Assembly (NCBI GenBank): GCA_944364705.1 | Contig: CALVWH010000132.1 | Coordinates: forward strand, 1 to 15,738 | From: an uncultured Bacilli bacterium | Lineage (GTDB): Bacteria; Bacillota_I; Bacilli_A; RF39; UBA660 | Length of the DNA stretch: 15,738 bases | Direction: 5' to 3' | Shown here: piece after piece, positions 13,215-15,738 of the stretch | Numbering within the stretch: position 1 is the stretch's first letter | Layout: every line of letters starts with the position of its first letter | Translations under genes and position numbers: made by a program | The notes under the pieces: model-generated | Seen by the model: only the letters and a program-made list of their open reading frames with translations | Databases searched by the model: none | Told to the model about the DNA's origin: nothing

Positions 13215-14196
13215 AAAATGTCAAGGATGTGGAGCAATTTTACAAGATCAAGAAAGTAACGAAGTAGGGTATGTTCGAAATTTAAAATATTCTTTATGTG
13301 AACGTTGTTTTCGAATTAAAAATTATTCCGAATATAAAGTGATCGTTCAAGATAATGAAGAATATATTAAAATTTTAAAAGAAGTTGATAAAACAAACGA
13401 TTTGGTCTTATTTGTAGTCGATGTTTTTTTCATGGGAGCAAACTTAGAAAAAATTCGCACGTATATTAACAATCCGATGCTTTTAGTATTAACCAAAAGA
13501 GATGTTTTACCATATTCCGTATCCGATCAAAAAATTAAAGACTATATGCATAATTTGTCTATGAATTTTGTTGATGTAGAACTTATTAGTAGTTATAAAA
13601 ACTATAATTTCGACCAACTTTATGAAAAAATTCTTCGTTATAAAAAAGGACCTAATGTTTATGTTATCGGATTTACCAATGCAGGAAAATCTACGATGAT
13701 CAATAAAATTTTATATCATTATTCCGACAACAAAATGAGCTTAACAACAAGCATTATGCCATCGACAACGTTAAATAGTATCGAAGTAAAAGTCAATCAA
13801 GACTTAACTTTAATTGATACCCCTGGACTTGTTGTTGACCGTAGTTTAATTAATTTCGTCGATGGATCAATGCTTTCAAAAATCATGCCTCAAAAAGAAA
13901 TTAAACCAATTACTTATCAAATTAAAGGAAATCAAATGATTAAAATTTCCGATTTTCTTATTTTAGATATTCCTATGGGAAATGACCTTACCATTTACAT
14001 GTCCAACAACTTAGAAATCAATCGATATTACAAAGGATTAAATACCTCAGGATATCGCGAAGAAAAAATGAAAATCAAAGCCGATCGGGATTTAGTATTT
14101 GAAGGCCTTGGATTTATCCATTTTAAAGAAGAATGCACCATTACCGTTTATACCAAATATGATATGAAAATATATACACGGAAAAAATTGATCTAA
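13207..14196 (+). CDS. yqeH: Ribosome biogenesis GTPase YqeH, circularly permuted
   Basis: GTPase needed for small-subunit assembly. 329 residues from TTG 13207. An N-terminal zinc finger has CxGC at Cys5/Cys8 and CERC at Cys31/Cys34. The GTPase motifs come in permuted order: G4 as TKRD (96-99, where NKxD is usual), G5 SSY (128-130), G1 GFTNAGKS (155-162), a PSTT loop (185-188) and G3 DTPG (204-207). A C-terminal domain of about 110 residues follows. The TTG start is preferred to the GTG at 13198 because that GTG lies within the ribosome-binding site AAGGTGA (13195-13201), five bases before the TTG. It is coupled to yqeG by an eight-base overlap. Slightly shorter than the Bacillus protein. 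Confidence 0.94.
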   Translation: MNKKCQGCGAILQDQESNEVGYVRNLKYSLCERCFRIKNYSEYKVIVQDNEEYIKILKEVDKTNDLVLFVVDVFFMGANLEKIRTYINNPMLLVLTKRDVLPYSVSDQKIKDYMHNLSMNFVDVELISSYKNYNFDQLYEKILRYKKGPNVYVIGFTNAGKSTMINKILYHYSDNKMSLTTSIMPSTTLNSIEVKVNQDLTLIDTPGLVVDRSLINFVDGSMLSKIMPQKEIKPITYQIKGNQMIKISDFLILDIPMGNDLTIYMSNNLEINRYYKGLNTSGYREEKMKIKADRDLVFEGLGFIHFKEECTITVYTKYDMKIYTRKKLI

Positions 14197-14212
14197 CCAT
14201 CAATTTTTTTTT
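14182..14212 (+). terminator. Intrinsic terminator after yqeH, stop codon in the loop
   Basis: A-run plus TTGAT (14182-14192) pairs with ATCAA plus T-run (14199-14209), and T residues continue to 14212. The six-base loop CTAACC holds the yqeH stop TAA (14194-14196). A competing hairpin pairs CATCAATTTT (14198-14207) with AAAATTGATG (14221-14230) and would use the same 3' arm. Confidence 0.88.
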
Positions 14213-14238
14213 GAAAAAATAAAATTGATGTTGTTTAT

Positions 14239-14267
14239 TTGTTCTTTTTCCGATCTTATGGTATAAT
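14239..14267 (+). promoter_or_regulatory. Promoter of the racemase-ligase unit
   Basis: TATAAT (14262-14267) preceded by TATGG, an extended -10. The -35 at 17 bp is a weak TTGTTC (14239-14244). Expected transcript start near 14274 gives a leader of under 20 nt with only a poor ribosome-binding site, AGATGAT (14282-14288). Confidence 0.65.
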
Positions 14268-14291
14268 GACAAGGAATAGAAAGATGATAAT

Positions 14292-15476
14292 ATGTATAGA
14301 AAAACGTATATAGAAGTAAATTTAGATCGCTTAGAAGAAAATATCGAATCCATTATCAAAAACCACCCAGAATATCAATATTATATCGGTGTGGTAAAAG
14401 GAAATTGCTACGGTCATGGAAGTTATCTTGTAAACTCTTTGATCAAAAAAGGAGTCAATTATTTAGCCGTTTCTTCTTTAGAAGAAGGAATAAAAATTCG
14501 TAAGTATCATACCGATATACCGATTTTATGGTTAGAACCGATTTCTTTAGATGCTATAGAAATCGCAAGAAAACAGAACATAACGTTAACCATTTCCAGT
14601 CTTGCATACTTAGAAAACTTAACGAAACAAATAAAAGATAAAAAATTAAAAATGCATTTAAAATTAAATACAGGAATGAACCGACTTGGAATAAAAGACA
14701 AAAAAGACGTTCAAAAAGCAATCGGCATCATTCAAAAAAACTATTTTTTAGAAGGTGTTTATAGTCATTTTATTACAACTGGAATTAGTGATAAAAAATG
14801 GGATGAACAATTACAAACCTTTTACGATTTATTAGAAGGAATCGATTTAACAAAAATTCCAATGATTCATATGGGAAGAAGTTTAACTTTAGTAAATCAT
14901 CCAAAAATTGATATTTGCAATGGAATTCGCCTTGGAATCCTTATGTATGGATTTAACCAATCCCCAAAAAAAGATCCTTCTTTCAAAGGAAAACTTCGGC
15001 AAATAAAAGCAAATTTAAGAATTAAAAAATATCATATCAGCAAAACAACATTAGACACAAACATAAAAGTAACGCCATGTTTATCCCTTTATAGTGAAAT
15101 TATGGAAATTCAAAATGTAAAAAAAGGAGAAAACGTTGGATATGGACTTTCTTATGAAGCAAAAGAAGATATCCTTGTTGCGGTCGCACCCATTGGATAT
15201 GCCGATGGATTAAACCGAAAAAGTATGGGACGTAACGTGTTTATCAACGGATCTTATTATCCAATCATTGGATCAGTGAATATGGGAATGATTCAAATAA
15301 AAGTAGACGAAAACGTAAAGGTAGGGGATAAAGTAGAATTGATTGGCGATCACGTATCTGCTCGTTACGTAGCTTCTTATTTACACACGACTCCATATGA
15401 AGTTTTATGTGCTTTAGAAGATACGATTCCTAAAAAATATCTTTATAGAAATGAGGTAACCTACATTGAAGAATGA
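14292..15476 (+). CDS. PLP-dependent alanine racemase family protein
   Basis: 394 residues, two-domain racemase (PLP TIM barrel then beta domain), forming D-amino acids, normally D-alanine for peptidoglycan. The PLP lysine is in VVKGNCYGHG (Lys36), LNTGMNRLG carries the conserved Arg, RLGILMYG matches the phosphate-side motif RPGIxLYG, and VGYGLSY holds the second catalytic tyrosine. The block usually read as G-x-(I/V)-(S/C)-MD is GSVNMGMIQI here, so the active-site Asp is Gly. That makes substrate choice uncertain, and the symbol alr is withheld. It has its own promoter and a weak ribosome-binding site. Its last 11 bases overlap an ATP-grasp ligase resembling D-aspartate ligases, which favours a role in making a D-amino acid for the cell wall. 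Confidence 0.88.
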   Translation: MYRKTYIEVNLDRLEENIESIIKNHPEYQYYIGVVKGNCYGHGSYLVNSLIKKGVNYLAVSSLEEGIKIRKYHTDIPILWLEPISLDAIEIARKQNITLTISSLAYLENLTKQIKDKKLKMHLKLNTGMNRLGIKDKKDVQKAIGIIQKNYFLEGVYSHFITTGISDKKWDEQLQTFYDLLEGIDLTKIPMIHMGRSLTLVNHPKIDICNGIRLGILMYGFNQSPKKDPSFKGKLRQIKANLRIKKYHISKTTLDTNIKVTPCLSLYSEIMEIQNVKKGENVGYGLSYEAKEDILVAVAPIGYADGLNRKSMGRNVFINGSYYPIIGSVNMGMIQIKVDENVKVGDKVELIGDHVSARYVASYLHTTPYEVLCALEDTIPKKYLYRNEVTYIEE

Positions 15477-15738
15477 TTTTGAAATTTTAATCATTGGAAC
15501 CGATATCAATGCTTATACCATGGCAAGGTGCTATCATGAACAATATGGAAAAAAAGCAAACCTTATCGGAAAAGAAGAAATGAAATTTACATCGCTTAGT
15601 TCCATTGTTCAAATCGAATATGAACCAAACTTATGGGATACGGAAACCTTTAAAAAAACATTAAAAACCTTTGCTTTAAACCATCCTGGTAAAAAAATCT
15701 TATTAATTCGAACAAACGATTTTCACGTAAGATTAATC
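15466..15738 (+). CDS. N-terminal part of an ATP-grasp carboxylate-amine ligase, D-aspartate ligase-like (cut by window end)
   Basis: 91 codons, open to the window edge. The product begins (M)KNDFEILIIGTDINAYTMA, then RCYHEQYGKKANLIGK, and later GKKILLIRTNDFHVRLI. The (G)xDINxYxxARxFHExYG pattern is the N-terminal Rossmann-like preATP-grasp domain of the ligases that include Aslfm of Enterococcus faecium, which attaches D-aspartate to the lysine of peptidoglycan precursors. The ATP-grasp core itself lies beyond the window, so this is a family-level call from memory. The start is TTG 15466, with GAGGT eight or nine bases upstream; the first in-frame ATG (15520) would remove the conserved first strand. 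It overlaps the racemase by 11 bases, implying coupled translation. Confidence 0.72.
   Translation, partial: MKNDFEILIIGTDINAYTMARCYHEQYGKKANLIGKEEMKFTSLSSIVQIEYEPNLWDTETFKKTLKTFALNHPGKKILLIRTNDFHVRLI

Noticed and set aside
1..15738. CRISPR arrays, insertion sequences, integrase sites, riboswitches, rRNA genes
   Set aside because: No repeated spacer-like units, transposase motifs, inverted-repeat-bounded elements or recognisable riboswitch cores were found by eye; intergenic gaps are mostly under 110 bases.

Overview
The window comes from a strongly AT-rich bacterium with the standard genetic code: TGG encodes Trp, and TGA ends the glycosyltransferase and racemase genes. Gene content (mreC/mreD, radC, nusB, xseA/xseB, recX, yqeG/yqeH, an alanine-racemase-type enzyme) and the promoter and ribosome-binding style point to a low-GC member of the Bacillota that keeps a cell wall. 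A gut Erysipelotrichales/RF39-like Bacilli lineage is plausible, but this is inferred from gene order and composition only.

Layout. 1-389: a probable terminator of an upstream plus-strand unit, then two tandem tRNA-Thr genes on the minus strand with their own promoter and terminator. 390-998: an orphan plus-strand gene of unknown function, convergent with a large minus-strand ABC transporter (1029-3530); the two share a bidirectional terminator. 3531-3636: a divergent promoter region. 3637-4727: 3-methyladenine DNA glycosylase I followed by a flavodoxin. 4826-6136: a family 2 glycosyltransferase fused to a degenerate methyltransferase-like domain. 6200-8683: a single-pass membrane protein, radC, mreC and mreD, which resembles the Bacillus subtilis spoIIB-maf-radC-mreBCD block with maf and mreB missing. 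8743-10658: nusB-xseA-xseB with overlapping ends. 10713-13214: a cytoplasmic serine hydrolase of the beta-lactamase fold, recX and the HAD phosphatase yqeG; yqeH follows to 14196, overlapping yqeG. 14292-15738: a PLP-dependent alanine-racemase-like enzyme, overlapped by the start of an ATP-grasp ligase that runs off the end.

How it works together. Most genes are housekeeping: tRNA supply, DNA repair and recombination (tag, xseAB, recX), transcription antitermination (nusB), ribosome assembly (yqeH) and cell-wall elongation (mreCD). The terminal pair looks like a D-amino-acid module: a racemase translationally coupled to a ligase whose N-terminus resembles D-aspartate ligases of peptidoglycan cross-bridge synthesis. 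No undescribed defence system, mobile element or CRISPR array was seen.

The most striking non-gene pattern is compaction of signals. Six of the seven terminators that follow protein genes overlap the stop codon, three of them with the stop inside the hairpin loop. Two further promoters begin in the last codons or stop codon of the preceding gene. Most clear promoters carry an extended -10 (TGnTATAAT), and many ribosome-binding sites use the GGTGA half of AGGAGGTGA.
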